DNA from: a virus
IMG/VR virus record: IMGVR_UViG_3300046660_000513
Span: 1 to 64,000 of that record
Length of the DNA: 64,000 bases
Reading direction: 5' to 3' (one strand)
Position 1 is the first letter of the stretch. Each line of letters starts with the position of its first letter. This document shows positions 35,606 through 42,602 of this stretch, one piece after another. Under the pieces are notes generated by a model. That model saw nothing but the letters and a program-made list of their open reading frames with translations. It did not search any database and was not told the DNA's origin. Position numbers and translations under genes: made by a program.

Positions 35606-35797
35606 ATGAGACTGTTCCTGCTTCGCCTCGTGCTGCCCATGTCCCTGTTCGCGGTGGCGCTGACAGTGACCGCGTGTGAGCCGTCCGGGCACTCCCACCC
35701 CCACACCACCACGGTCCGGCAGCCCGGCGAGACTCCCAAGACTCCCAAGCCGTCCAAGCGGGTCACGGTACGCAAGGTGCCGGGCAAGCGCCGGTAA
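35606..35797 (+). CDS. Small lipoprotein, 63 residues
   Basis: ATG at 35606; GAGATAGAG upstream is a weak site. Residues 1-24 are a lipoprotein signal: MRLFLLRLVLPMSLFAVALT then VTAC, a lipobox with lipidated cysteine 24. The mature part is His/Pro/Lys-rich (GHSHPHTTTVRQPGE, KTPKPSKRVTVRKV). Phage lipoproteins of this size can block superinfecting phages at the membrane; that role is inference. Confidence 0.78.
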   Translation: MRLFLLRLVLPMSLFAVALTVTACEPSGHSHPHTTTVRQPGETPKTPKPSKRVTVRKVPGKRR

Positions 35798-35851
35798 TTC
35801 CGGACGGATCGGGGGCAAAAGGCGGGGGAGCACAAGCTCTTCCGCCTTTTC

Positions 35852-35869
35852 GGCTAGGGTAGATACCCA
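35852..35869 (+). promoter_or_regulatory. Promoter repeat for genes 35901-36436
   Basis: GGCTAGGGTAGATACCCA. Confidence 0.75.
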
Positions 35870-35900
35870 AAAACTGAACACCACCCCAAGGAGATCAGTC

Positions 35901-36203
35901 ATGGCCCAGTACCCGTATTTGGTCGTTTTCGCGACCGCGACCGACCGCTACCCCTACGTTGTGCGTGCCAACGATGCGGTGCAGGCCGCCCGCCGGGGTC
36001 GGAGGATGTACGAAGCAGACCAGGGCGAGAACGCCACAGGTGAACTGCTGGGGCGGGTCCTGGATCTGAATCCGAAGCAGGTGGACGGCAAGTTTCTTCC
36101 TCGCCTCAACGGCAAGGTGGTGTCGTCGGATCCTTACGAGACCCCACAACAGGCTATCGATGCCACGCTGGCGTTCCTCAACACCCGGAGGTCCATCGCA
36201 TGA
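35901..36203 (+). CDS. Hypothetical protein, 100 residues
   Basis: ATG after AAGGAGATCAGTC. Strands YPYLVVFATATDRYPYVVRA, helix DAVQAARRGRRMYEADQ, then GELLGRVLDLNPKQV and a final helix. Coupled by ATGA to the next gene. Function unknown. Confidence 0.74.
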   Translation: MAQYPYLVVFATATDRYPYVVRANDAVQAARRGRRMYEADQGENATGELLGRVLDLNPKQVDGKFLPRLNGKVVSSDPYETPQQAIDATLAFLNTRRSIA

Positions 36204-36436
36204 CTGAACTGGAGCGGGCCGTACTCCCGTACTTGGGGCATGTGCACGTAGAACGTACGAAGGCGTGTACGTGCCCTGAGGACAGCTGGGCCCCGTGCGG
36301 GGGTCAGTATGCGGGCCGGTACGACGTGGCTTGTCCTCATCACAGGAGGTTGGGCCCTTGGGGGTCGTCGCACGATCCGTCGGGTTGCCCTAACCAGGAT
36401 GACCGGGCGCAGCCCCTCACCGTGGAGGGCAACTGA
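36200..36436 (+). CDS. Cys/His-rich hypothetical protein, 78 residues
   Basis: ATG overlaps the previous stop. Ligands CTCPEDSWAPCGGQY, CPHHRR and CPNQDD suggest a zinc site. N-terminal helix ELERAVLPYLGHVHVERTKA. Function unknown. Confidence 0.72.
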   Translation: MTELERAVLPYLGHVHVERTKACTCPEDSWAPCGGQYAGRYDVACPHHRRLGPWGSSHDPSGCPNQDDRAQPLTVEGN

Positions 36437-36500
36437 CGTGCCGTTAGGGATATTAGGGGGGTTAGGCGGATGGAATCCGATGCTTCCCCGATCCCATTTA

Positions 36501-36518
36501 TGGTAGGGTAGATACATC
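36501..36518 (+). promoter_or_regulatory. Promoter repeat for gene 36546
   Basis: TGGTAGGGTAGATACATC. Confidence 0.82.
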
Positions 36519-36545
36519 GTACGAAACACCGTCAAGGAGATCGCT

Positions 36546-37049
36546 ATGCCCAAGATCGTTGTAAGCGCCGAAGTCGAGAGCCGGATCACCCGGCACGCCG
36601 ACCCCGACGACATCTGGGATGCAGGCGACACGGCAGGCGAGGTCAGCAACGTAGAGGCTTTCATCGATCGCCACGACGGCCGTTACTACGGTGAGTCCGT
36701 CGCCCGTGAGCTGGACGTGAAGATCGGCGACACCGTGTACGCGGTCGTCGCGGACTACGAGAGCGGCAGCACCTTCGGCCGCAGCGGCGGGCATGCGACC
36801 GTCCTTGATGTCTTCACCACCCTGCTGGAAGCAGAGGGTCTCCTCGAAGCCGCTCAGGCGCCTCCGGCGAGTGACGACTACAGCGACCGGTACTCGTTCA
36901 CGCACAACGGCGTGGATTACCACCGGTCTTGGGTCGGTCACTTCGAGAGTCTCAACAGCCTGGACATCTGGGACATACAGGTCAAGCAGAACCCCCACGA
37001 CCCGATCAAGAAGGGTCCTGGCCGCTACAGCCTCAAGCGGGGGCATTGA
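36546..37049 (+). CDS. Hypothetical protein, 167 residues
   Basis: ATG after AAGGAGATCGCT. Beta-rich with acidic loops: PKIVVSAEVESRITRHADPD, GDTVYAVVADYESGSTFGRS, HATVLDVFTTLLEAEGLLEA, YSFTHNGVDYHRSWVGHFES. I recognise it only as a phage protein type with an N-terminal immunoglobulin-like or SH3-like pattern. Function unknown. Confidence 0.75.
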   Translation: MPKIVVSAEVESRITRHADPDDIWDAGDTAGEVSNVEAFIDRHDGRYYGESVARELDVKIGDTVYAVVADYESGSTFGRSGGHATVLDVFTTLLEAEGLLEAAQAPPASDDYSDRYSFTHNGVDYHRSWVGHFESLNSLDIWDIQVKQNPHDPIKKGPGRYSLKRGH

Positions 37050-37057
37050 ATCGCCGC

Positions 37058-37090
37058 ATAGATCCCGGGTGTTGCTCACCCGGGATCTAT
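37058..37090 (+). terminator. Terminator of gene 36546
   Basis: ATAGATCCCGGGT and ACCCGGGATCTAT, perfect 13-bp stem; its last base is the first base of the next promoter repeat. Confidence 0.88.
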
Positions 37091-37107
37091 GCTAGGGTAG
37101 ATACATC
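37090..37107 (+). promoter_or_regulatory. Promoter repeat for the leader RNA and TerD
   Basis: TGCTAGGGTAGATACATC, consensus copy. Confidence 0.82.
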
Positions 37108-37112
37108 AACAA

Positions 37113-37262
37113 GGGCGGAATGGCGAGCGTAGGCCGGTTCGAGTCCGGCCGTCCCGCAGGTCGCGGGTGTGAGGTTCAATTCCTCTTAACCACGGTGGCA
37201 AAAAGTGAGGGGCGCGCCCCCGATGACCGCGCAGAGAGGTTCGAGTCCTCTCCCGCCCGCGC
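37113..37262 (+). ncRNA. Leader with three tRNA T-arm-like hairpins
   Basis: Between the promoter and the TerD gene lie three sequences of T-arm type: GCCGG-TTCGAGT-CCGGC (37133-37149), GAGG-TTCAATT-CCTC (37171-37185) and AGAGG-TTCGAGT-CCTCT (37235-37251). All keep the invariant GTTCRA and closing C. I cannot fold a full cloverleaf with an anticodon around any of them. They could be remnants of a tRNA array or a deliberate tRNA mimic. Confidence 0.45.
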
Positions 37263-37297
37263 AAGACTCTCCCCAACTGACCACGGAGGTCACATCC

Positions 37298-37894
37298 ATG
37301 AGCACTCCCATGATCACCCTCACCAAGGACAGCGGCCCCGCCGACCTCGACGGCGTCACCCACATGGCCATCGGCGTCTCCTGGGACACCACCGCCGGAA
37401 GCAGCGGCGGCCCCCTGGGCGCTCTTCGTCGCAAGGTCGGCACTGACCTCGACCTGATTGCCGTCGCCATGCAGGGCCCGGACCCGGTGCGTCTCGCAGG
37501 CCTCGACTCCCTGGACCCTCTGGGCAACAGCTCCCTGGTGCACAGCGGCGACAACCAGACGGGCAAGGGCGAGGGCGACGACGAGATCGTCACGGTCGAT
37601 TTCGCCAAGGTCCCCGCGAACGTCACCGCGATCGTGTTCATCGCCGCTGCCTACAAGAAGGGCAGTTCCTTCCAGAAGGCCCGCAACATCAGCTTCAAGG
37701 TGTACGACGCCACAGGGGGCAGCAGCACGCAGGTCGCCGACATCTGGCCGTCCCTTCTCAGTTCGGACAACGGGTGCGCGGTCGCCAAGGCCTTCCGCGT
37801 CGGCTCCGGCTGGAAGCTCCAGGTGGTCAACGAGACCGGGAAGATCAAGCAGGGTGACGAGTTCGCTCTGATGCGGTTCGCCATCAGCAAGTGA
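37298..37894 (+). CDS. TerD-family protein
   Basis: 198 residues; ATG 37298 after GGAGGTCACATCC; a longer frame lies in the leader RNA. The fold is a calcium-binding TerD/CABP sandwich: HMAIGVSWDTTAGSSGGPLG, LDLIAVAMQ, SLVHSGDNQTGKGEGDDEIV, and IVFIAAAYKKG. The GDNQTGKGEGDD loop is the family signature. The family is linked to stress and tellurite resistance and is frequent in Streptomyces; its use by phages is unclear. Confidence 0.9.
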   Translation: MSTPMITLTKDSGPADLDGVTHMAIGVSWDTTAGSSGGPLGALRRKVGTDLDLIAVAMQGPDPVRLAGLDSLDPLGNSSLVHSGDNQTGKGEGDDEIVTVDFAKVPANVTAIVFIAAAYKKGSSFQKARNISFKVYDATGGSSTQVADIWPSLLSSDNGCAVAKAFRVGSGWKLQVVNETGKIKQGDEFALMRFAISK

Positions 37895-38070
37895 CCGTTT
37901 ACGACTACGAGCCGGGCGCGGGCCCGGTTGTACCGGTTTGCCCTGACGAGAACTGCACGAACACGGAAGACCTCTGGGTTCAGGAGTGCGCCCCCGGCCG
38001 TACGTGGGCGTTCTCCAGCAGTGTCTGCGGTCACTGGGGCTTCATCCACAAAAAGTCCGACGACGCGTGA
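37891..38070 (+). CDS. Cysteine-containing peptide, 59 residues
   Basis: GTG overlaps the TerD stop (GTGA), so the two are coupled. Contains CPDENC, EC and CGHW, a possible zinc knuckle. Ends KKSDDA before a terminator. Function unknown; perhaps a partner of TerD. Confidence 0.66.
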   Translation: MTVYDYEPGAGPVVPVCPDENCTNTEDLWVQECAPGRTWAFSSSVCGHWGFIHKKSDDA

Positions 38071-38076
38071 TTCCAT

Positions 38077-38106
38077 AACCCCCGGGGCTTCCGAGCCTCG
38101 GGGGTT
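38077..38106 (+). terminator. Terminator of the TerD unit
   Basis: AACCCCCG and CGGGGGTT with a 14-base loop. Confidence 0.78.
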
Positions 38107-38108
38107 CG

Positions 38109-38126
38109 TGCTAGGGTAGATACATC
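38109..38126 (+). promoter_or_regulatory. Promoter repeat for gene 38145
   Basis: TGCTAGGGTAGATACATC, two bases after the terminator. Confidence 0.83.
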
Positions 38127-38144
38127 GACTAACAAGGAGACATC

Positions 38145-38453
38145 ATGGCTCGCTGGGACATCCTCGCAACCCCCGCCAATCTCCCCCTCACCCGTGACCG
38201 CCTCGTAAATGCCGTCCAGCACACGGACGGTGTGGACGTCGGTGAGATCGTCTGGGAGTACGACGGAATGCCCGGCTTCGGCTTCACCGTCGTCGGCAAC
38301 GAGACCGCCGCGTTCGGCCGGTTCCTCCTGGCGGTCACCCGGATGTTCGAGGACGACCCGCTGACTCAGATCTTCGTGGACCGCGTGGTCGTGGGGCGCT
38401 CTGGGGGCTACAAGAAGGTTGTGTTCTTCCCGGTTCAGCTCCTCAACGACTGA
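38145..38453 (+). CDS. Hypothetical protein, 102 residues
   Basis: ATG after AAGGAGACATC. Contains strands (VGEIVWEYDGMPGFGFTVVG) and helix TAAFGRFLLAVTRMFEDD, then IFVDRVVVGRSGGYKKVVFF. Single-gene cassette. Function unknown. Confidence 0.75.
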   Translation: MARWDILATPANLPLTRDRLVNAVQHTDGVDVGEIVWEYDGMPGFGFTVVGNETAAFGRFLLAVTRMFEDDPLTQIFVDRVVVGRSGGYKKVVFFPVQLLND

Positions 38454-38466
38454 CCCCATCCCTACC

Positions 38467-38498
38467 GGCGCCGCCTCTCGAACCAGAGGGGCGGCGCC
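38467..38498 (+). terminator. Terminator of gene 38145
   Basis: GGCGCCGCC and GGCGGCGCC with a 14-base loop. Confidence 0.82.
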
Positions 38499-38535
38499 TA
38501 GTACGTTCTACCCTGCAAGAGATAGGCTTGATCCT

Positions 38536-39468
38536 GTGTCCGAAAAACTTGAGGCAGCGCTCGAATGGCTGGCAGACGGCTACGTCCTGACCAAGCTGCA
38601 CGGCGTGACGCGTCGTGGAAACTGCTCCTGTGGCGGGGGCTGCGGCAAGCGTGTAGGCAAGCATCCTGTTTTTAAGGACCCGCACGGGGAGCACGCGATC
38701 CGCACCCCCGAGCAAGCTGAGGATGCCTTCGGAAGCGGGCTCTATAACCCTGGCCTCGTGACAGGCAGTCCCACCGGCGTCGTCGTGTTGGACGTGGACA
38801 CCGACGACGGCAAGGTGGGCCGGGAGTCCCTGGAGAGGCTGGCGGCGGCGCACGGCTGGGACGATCTGGAGGCCACCCGGCAGCACCGGACTGGCGGGGG
38901 CGGGACGCAATACCTCTTCACGTATAAGGGCCCTGCGTTGAAGACAACGCTGTCGGTTCTCGGGCCGGATCTGGACTTCAAGGCGGGGGACGGCGGGGCG
39001 TTCATCGTGCTTCCTCCGTCGCGCAGTGCTAAGGGCTTGTACGAGGTGCTGTCGGACGACCCTATCCAGAAGGCCCCCAGCTGGCTCCTGAAGCTCTGTG
39101 AGAGACAGAGTGATCCGACGGGCCGTGAAGGTACCGTGCAGGCCTCCAGCGTGGCGTACACGGCTCCTCCAGACGCTGCGACGGCCCAACGCTGGGACTA
39201 CTACGCGGAGCGGGTCATCTGGGAGGCCCGGGACAAGCTCCGGGATCTCCAGACCGCCCGGAGCGGGTGGACGATGGGGATCTTTTCCGCCTGCTGCACG
39301 ATCTTCGAAATAGCTAACTCCCCCTGGAACACGGTCAGCGTCCGGGAAGCGGAGCGGCTGATCAGGCAGGTACTGCCGACCGTGACGGACGGATCTGACT
39401 TCAATCCGTGGGACGTGGTTGAGCAGGCAAAGCGCAGAACAGCGGGCAGGGGACGGCCCGCCCCCTGA
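38536..39468 (+). CDS. Prim-Pol domain protein (bifunctional DNA primase/polymerase N-terminal family)
   Basis: 310 residues. Start set at GTG 38536, eight bases after TAGGCT with no ribosome site, so it may be leaderless; the longer frame crosses the previous terminator. Motifs of the Prim-Pol family: HPVFKDPHGEHAIRTPEQAE, GVVVLDVDTDDG with the metal-binding DxD, then TGGGGTQYLFTY and DFKAGDGGAFIVLPPS with the third acidic residue. The C-terminal third is helical. No helicase domain is fused. Likely priming or repair synthesis of phage DNA. Confidence 0.88.
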   Translation: MSEKLEAALEWLADGYVLTKLHGVTRRGNCSCGGGCGKRVGKHPVFKDPHGEHAIRTPEQAEDAFGSGLYNPGLVTGSPTGVVVLDVDTDDGKVGRESLERLAAAHGWDDLEATRQHRTGGGGTQYLFTYKGPALKTTLSVLGPDLDFKAGDGGAFIVLPPSRSAKGLYEVLSDDPIQKAPSWLLKLCERQSDPTGREGTVQASSVAYTAPPDAATAQRWDYYAERVIWEARDKLRDLQTARSGWTMGIFSACCTIFEIANSPWNTVSVREAERLIRQVLPTVTDGSDFNPWDVVEQAKRRTAGRGRPAP

Positions 39469-39492
39469 CCCTGGATGGCTTGGGAGGGTGTA

Positions 39493-39861
39493 ATGGATTT
39501 TACGGCGGATCAAATTGCGCACGTAGTACACGAGGCGAACCGGGTGTTACAGCGGATCACGGGGGATGCGGTGCTGTCGCGGTCCTGGTGGGAGGCCCCG
39601 CAGGTTCAGCGGGAGGGTCTTGTACACGGGGTGCAGAAGGCCCTTGAAGGGGCGACTCCTGAGGAGCTGCATGAGGAGTGGGTGCGGTATCGGGCGGCTC
39701 GGGGGTGGAAGTACGGTCGTTTGAAGGATGAGCATGCCCGGACTCATCCGTGCATGGTTCCTTTTGATCAGCTTCCTCCGGAACAGCAGATGAAAGACCG
39801 GTTGTTCCACGCGATTGTGCATACGTTGGCTGGTCATCTGGTTTCGGTTGAAAAAGCCTAG
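39493..39861 (+). CDS. RyR-domain protein
   Basis: 122 residues; ATG 39493 after GGGAGGG, preferred to an in-frame ATG at 39475. The pattern SWWEAPQVQREGLVHGVQKA, TPEELHEEW, GWKYGRLKDEHARTHPCMVP and QLPPEQQMKDRLFHAIV is the ryanodine-receptor RyR domain found in many phages. In other systems RyR domains bind nucleotides or are linked to defence; the role here is unknown. It carries a TTA codon near residue 19. Confidence 0.9.
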   Translation: MDFTADQIAHVVHEANRVLQRITGDAVLSRSWWEAPQVQREGLVHGVQKALEGATPEELHEEWVRYRAARGWKYGRLKDEHARTHPCMVPFDQLPPEQQMKDRLFHAIVHTLAGHLVSVEKA

Positions 39862-39882
39862 TTGCTACCCCCTAGTACACTG

Positions 39883-39900
39883 TGCTAGGGTAGATATATC
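39883..39900 (+). promoter_or_regulatory. Promoter repeat for gene 39934
   Basis: TGCTAGGGTAGATATATC, with -35 TTGCTA at 39862-39867 and an 18-base spacer. Confidence 0.86.
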
Positions 39901-39933
39901 GCAAGGAGGAATACCTACCCCAAGGAGATCCCC

Positions 39934-40443
39934 GTGTCCTCACCTCTGCTGCTTCTCGATGTCGATGGTGTTTTGTCCCCCACCTTCGCGACGCACAAGC
40001 CCCAGGGCTACAACGCGTTCCAGGTCATGCGTGCGGAGCTGGGGGTTTTCCGGCCGCAGCTCCGACGGATATGGCTGAACAAGAACCACGGGACGTGGCT
40101 CAAGGCGCTCGACGTCGACATGGTCTGGGCCACAGCGTGGGAGGCTGCCGCGAACTGGGAGATCGGACCCCGTATCGGCCTGGGCCCCATGGATCACATC
40201 ACCTTCAGCAACAGGACATTTCAGCGCAATCTGGATGGGTCGCACTGGAAGCTGGATGACTTGATGCTGAACGCGGACGGGCGCCCTTTCGTATGGGTAG
40301 ACGATGGCATCTCAGGCGCCGACACGGTGCGCGTGGCCCTGGAGTACCCGGCGCCTGCGCTTCTGTACCGTGTCGACCCGCGATGGGGGCTCACCTTGGA
40401 CGATATGACGAGTATCTGGCAGTGGATCGATGTCGTGTCGTGA
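39934..40443 (+). CDS. HAD-superfamily hydrolase
   Basis: 169 residues from GTG 39934 after AAGGAGATCCCC. Motif I is LLLDVDGVLSP (residues 6-16) with the catalytic D9/D11; motif II is WATAWEAAAN; motif IV VWVDDGIS near 118. Short cap region. Substrate unknown; phage HADs often act as nucleotide or polynucleotide 5'-phosphatases. Own promoter and terminator. Confidence 0.9.
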   Translation: MSSPLLLLDVDGVLSPTFATHKPQGYNAFQVMRAELGVFRPQLRRIWLNKNHGTWLKALDVDMVWATAWEAAANWEIGPRIGLGPMDHITFSNRTFQRNLDGSHWKLDDLMLNADGRPFVWVDDGISGADTVRVALEYPAPALLYRVDPRWGLTLDDMTSIWQWIDVVS

Positions 40444-40469
40444 CGGGGGATGCACAGTCCGTAGCAGGG

Positions 40470-40501
40470 AAGCCTGTCAGCTCCAGCTGACGGGCTTTTT
40501 T
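40470..40501 (+). terminator. Terminator of the HAD gene
   Basis: AAGCCTGTCAGCT and AGCTGACGGGCTT followed by TTTTT. Confidence 0.93.
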
Positions 40502-40520
40502 GCGCGTAAGATCTGTTTTT

Positions 40521-40538
40521 AACTAGGGTAGATAAACT
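40521..40538 (+). promoter_or_regulatory. Promoter repeat for gene 40559
   Basis: AACTAGGGTAGATAAACT; diverged at both ends. Confidence 0.68.
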
Positions 40539-40558
40539 TATTTAGCGAGGGGCGCAAC

Positions 40559-40792
40559 ATGGATCTGTCAAGGCTTGAGGCGGTTGACCCGGTGAACGCG
40601 GTGGATCCGAATGAGTTGCTGCGCAGGCTGAGGGAGGCCTGTCAGCAGACAATGACGGACCTGGACGACCCGGTGACTGCGGAGGATGTACCAGCCAACG
40701 AGGCGGGTATGGCGACACTTTTCTTGCAGCTTGACGACTGGGTTGCCCGGGGAGGTTTTCTCCCGCAGGCGTGGCAGGACTCAGCCGAATAA
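40559..40792 (+). CDS. Hypothetical acidic protein, 77 residues
   Basis: ATG after GAGGGGCGCAAC. Mostly helical (DPNELLRRLREACQQTMTDL, GMATLFLQLDDWVARGG) with few basic residues. Function unknown. Confidence 0.72.
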   Translation: MDLSRLEAVDPVNAVDPNELLRRLREACQQTMTDLDDPVTAEDVPANEAGMATLFLQLDDWVARGGFLPQAWQDSAE

Positions 40793-40795
40793 ATG

Positions 40796-40813
40796 TGCTA
40801 GGGTAGATCTATC
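40796..40813 (+). promoter_or_regulatory. Promoter repeat for gene 40959
   Basis: TGCTAGGGTAGATCTATC. The leader to the ATG is unusually long (about 145 bases). Confidence 0.8.
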
Positions 40814-40904
40814 CGCGTGAGGCAGGTTGGCGGTCGAATCGAAGCACCCTATCGCACAAACGAGGGATAGCTCACAAGTTCGACCCAAATCACCCATAAA
40901 CAGG

Positions 40905-40932
40905 CCTGACCCCGGTGTAATACCGGGGTCAA
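40905..40932 (+). promoter_or_regulatory. Leader hairpin before the secreted NlpC/P60 gene
   Basis: TGACCCCGGT and ACCGGGGTCA around GTAAT. It lies between promoter and gene without a clear U-run, so it may be an attenuator or an mRNA-stabilising hairpin. Confidence 0.5.
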
Positions 40933-40958
40933 GTTGTGTTCCGAACAAGGAGCTACCC

Positions 40959-41435
40959 ATGCGCAAAATCGCTGGCACCGCTGTGTCCCTCTCCCTGGCG
41001 GGAGGGCTGGTCCTCTCCGCCGCAGCAGACTCTCAGGCAGCCCCCTCGCTACGGTCCAGAGCTGAGGCCATAGCCGAAAAACAGATCGGCGACCCCTATC
41101 GATGGGGCGCCACAGGCCCTAACGCCTTCGACTGCTCCGGCCTGGTGAAGTACTCGTTCAGCAAGGCCGGAAAAACGATTCCCCGCACTGCCCAGCAGCA
41201 GTACAACGCCTCGCATCACGAGTCCTGGCGGTCCCGCACGAAGGGAGACATCGTGGCCATCGGCACCTCGGCCCGCCGCATCACGCACATCGGGATCTAC
41301 GTGGGGTACTGGAAGGGCAAGAGCTGGATGGTGAACGCCAGCTCCGGCCGGACGACCAAGCACGAGGTCATGATCGCCCCGATCAATTGGTACCTCGGCG
41401 GCGGTCGTCACACGTACTACGGGCGGATCAGCTGA
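40959..41435 (+). CDS. Secreted NlpC/P60 cell-wall peptidase
   Basis: 158 residues; ATG 40959 after AAGGAGCTACCC; the longer frame lies in the leader. Residues 1-29 are a Sec signal peptide (MRKIAGTAV then LSLAGGLVLSAAADSQA, cut likely after SQA). The rest is NlpC/P60: PYRWGATGPNAFDCSGLVKY with catalytic cysteine in DCSG, and HIGIYVG with the histidine. Export ahead of lysis is unusual for a phage enzyme; it resembles host-type secreted hydrolases. Its role could be wall modification or superinfection control. Confidence 0.91.
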   Translation: MRKIAGTAVSLSLAGGLVLSAAADSQAAPSLRSRAEAIAEKQIGDPYRWGATGPNAFDCSGLVKYSFSKAGKTIPRTAQQQYNASHHESWRSRTKGDIVAIGTSARRITHIGIYVGYWKGKSWMVNASSGRTTKHEVMIAPINWYLGGGRHTYYGRIS

Positions 41436-41512
41436 GCAGGGTTTGATGCAGTAGACTCGCAGCGTTCCTACACCGCGCAGGACGCTACAAACCTGACGTG
41501 ACCAGCGGAAAG

Positions 41513-41544
41513 ACGGGCGGAACATCTCAGGATGTTCCGCCCGT
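41513..41544 (+). terminator. Terminator of gene 40959
   Basis: ACGGGCGGAACAT and ATGTTCCGCCCGT, perfect 13-bp stem with a 6-base loop. Confidence 0.9.
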
Positions 41545-41569
41545 TGCTGTTCTCCCCTACTAGGCCATG

Positions 41570-41587
41570 AGATAGGGTAGATATATG
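41570..41587 (+). promoter_or_regulatory. Promoter repeat of leaderless gene 41585
   Basis: AGATAGGGTAGATATATG; the last three bases are the start codon. Confidence 0.85.
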
Positions 41588-42133
41588 ACTGACTCGTCCC
41601 CACTGTCTCCGCAGGAAACCAAGGTAGTCCGGCTCCTGGCTGAAGGACTGACGCCGACTGCGATAGCCGCTTATCTGGGTCTTCGGTCCAGCGGAACCGC
41701 GTCTCACTACATGGGCCGCATCCGCACGAAGCTGGGGGTACAGACGAACGAACAGGCCGTAGCGTATCTGGCCTGGTACCACCCGAAAGTCCTCGCAGGC
41801 TGCATGATCAAGCACGGCACGCTGCAAGCCCTGGACTGGCACGATGAGCACGAGATCCCGTTGTGCCGGATGTGCCAGGCACTCACGGACATCCGGGCGG
41901 CCCGCGTGAAGATGCCCGGGAAGCGGCCTGGTCCGAAGCGAGGCACGACGTACCAGCGTCTGAAGCCGGTGGATTCGCTCGTGCCGTCCGGGGCTCCGAT
42001 GGAGCACGGGACCATCGAGATGGCCCGCAGGCATATCCGCAGTAAAGACCGGATCAACGATCTGACGTGCGGGTGCCGGGAGGCGTATCAGGAGTGGTGG
42101 CGGGAGTATCAGCGGGCCCGCAACGCGAGTTGA
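41585..42133 (+). CDS. LuxR/GerE-type helix-turn-helix protein, leaderless
   Basis: 182 residues. Residues 6-66 are a GerE helix-turn-helix: LSPQETKVVRLLAEGLTPTA, AAYLGLRSSGTASHYMGRIR, KLGVQTNEQAVAYL. The middle has CRMCQALTD and the end CGCREAYQEWW, possible zinc ligands, with a basic linker KMPGKRPGPKRG. A putative transcription factor; target unknown. Like the GntR genes, it appears leaderless. Confidence 0.86.
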   Translation: MTDSSPLSPQETKVVRLLAEGLTPTAIAAYLGLRSSGTASHYMGRIRTKLGVQTNEQAVAYLAWYHPKVLAGCMIKHGTLQALDWHDEHEIPLCRMCQALTDIRAARVKMPGKRPGPKRGTTYQRLKPVDSLVPSGAPMEHGTIEMARRHIRSKDRINDLTCGCREAYQEWWREYQRARNAS

Positions 42134-42140
42134 CGGACGA

Positions 42141-42180
42141 CCCCCGGACAGGCAGGCAGTGGCCCTTGTCCGGGGGTTTT
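42141..42180 (+). terminator. Terminator of gene 41585
   Basis: CCCCCGGACA and TGTCCGGGGG followed by TTTT. Confidence 0.9.
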
Positions 42181-42199
42181 GCGTTTCCTTCACGTCGTA

Positions 42200-42217
42200 T
42201 GCTAGGGTAGATATATC
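42200..42217 (+). promoter_or_regulatory. Promoter repeat for gene 42247
   Basis: TGCTAGGGTAGATATATC, with -35 TTGCGT at 42179-42184 and an 18-base spacer. Confidence 0.86.
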
Positions 42218-42246
42218 AGTCGGGCACCAGAACCGAGGAGACCGTG

Positions 42247-42543
42247 ATGACTGTCAAGCTGCTGGCGATCGACCCCTACGACTGCGGGTGCAACGAGTGC
42301 ATGACCGGCGAGTACAAGCCTCTGATGAGTGCGACGGATGACGACATCGCGGATCTGCTGGCGGGGCGTCTGCGGGACAACACCTATGGCGGGTCGCTGG
42401 ACGTCTCGGTGAACTACCGGACCAGCAAGGGCAGCCACTCCCGGATGACGCTGGAAATCGACAGCGTCACGGTGACGTACACGGACTACGACGGCTCCGA
42501 GAGGACGTGGAGCCCCGACCCGTACCGCGCGGGTCTGGCGTAG
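42247..42543 (+). CDS. Hypothetical protein, 98 residues
   Basis: ATG 42247 is six bases from GAGGAG; an in-frame GTG one codon earlier is closer. N-terminal strand and CGCNECMTGEY, a central acidic helix, then strands (SLDVSVNYRTSKGSHSRMTL, DSVTVTYTDYDGSERTW). Function unknown. Confidence 0.74.
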   Translation: MTVKLLAIDPYDCGCNECMTGEYKPLMSATDDDIADLLAGRLRDNTYGGSLDVSVNYRTSKGSHSRMTLEIDSVTVTYTDYDGSERTWSPDPYRAGLA

Positions 42544-42584
42544 TAGTTCGGTAAGGGGGCGGGTTGTGTACTCGCTTCCCTTGC

Positions 42585-42602
42585 TGTTAGGGTAGATATA
42601 AC
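42585..42602 (+). promoter_or_regulatory. Promoter repeat for genes 42631-43997
   Basis: TGTTAGGGTAGATATAAC, with -35 TTGTGT at 42564-42569 and an 18-base spacer. Confidence 0.85.

Noticed and set aside
37113-37262. Calling complete tRNA genes in the TerD leader
   Set aside because: Only T-arms are convincing. The acceptor strands do not pair over seven bases and no anticodon loop could be placed.
40814-40958. ydaO-type (c-di-AMP) riboswitch before the NlpC/P60 gene
   Set aside because: Actinobacterial wall hydrolases often carry this riboswitch, but the conserved sequence blocks are absent here; only simple hairpins are visible.
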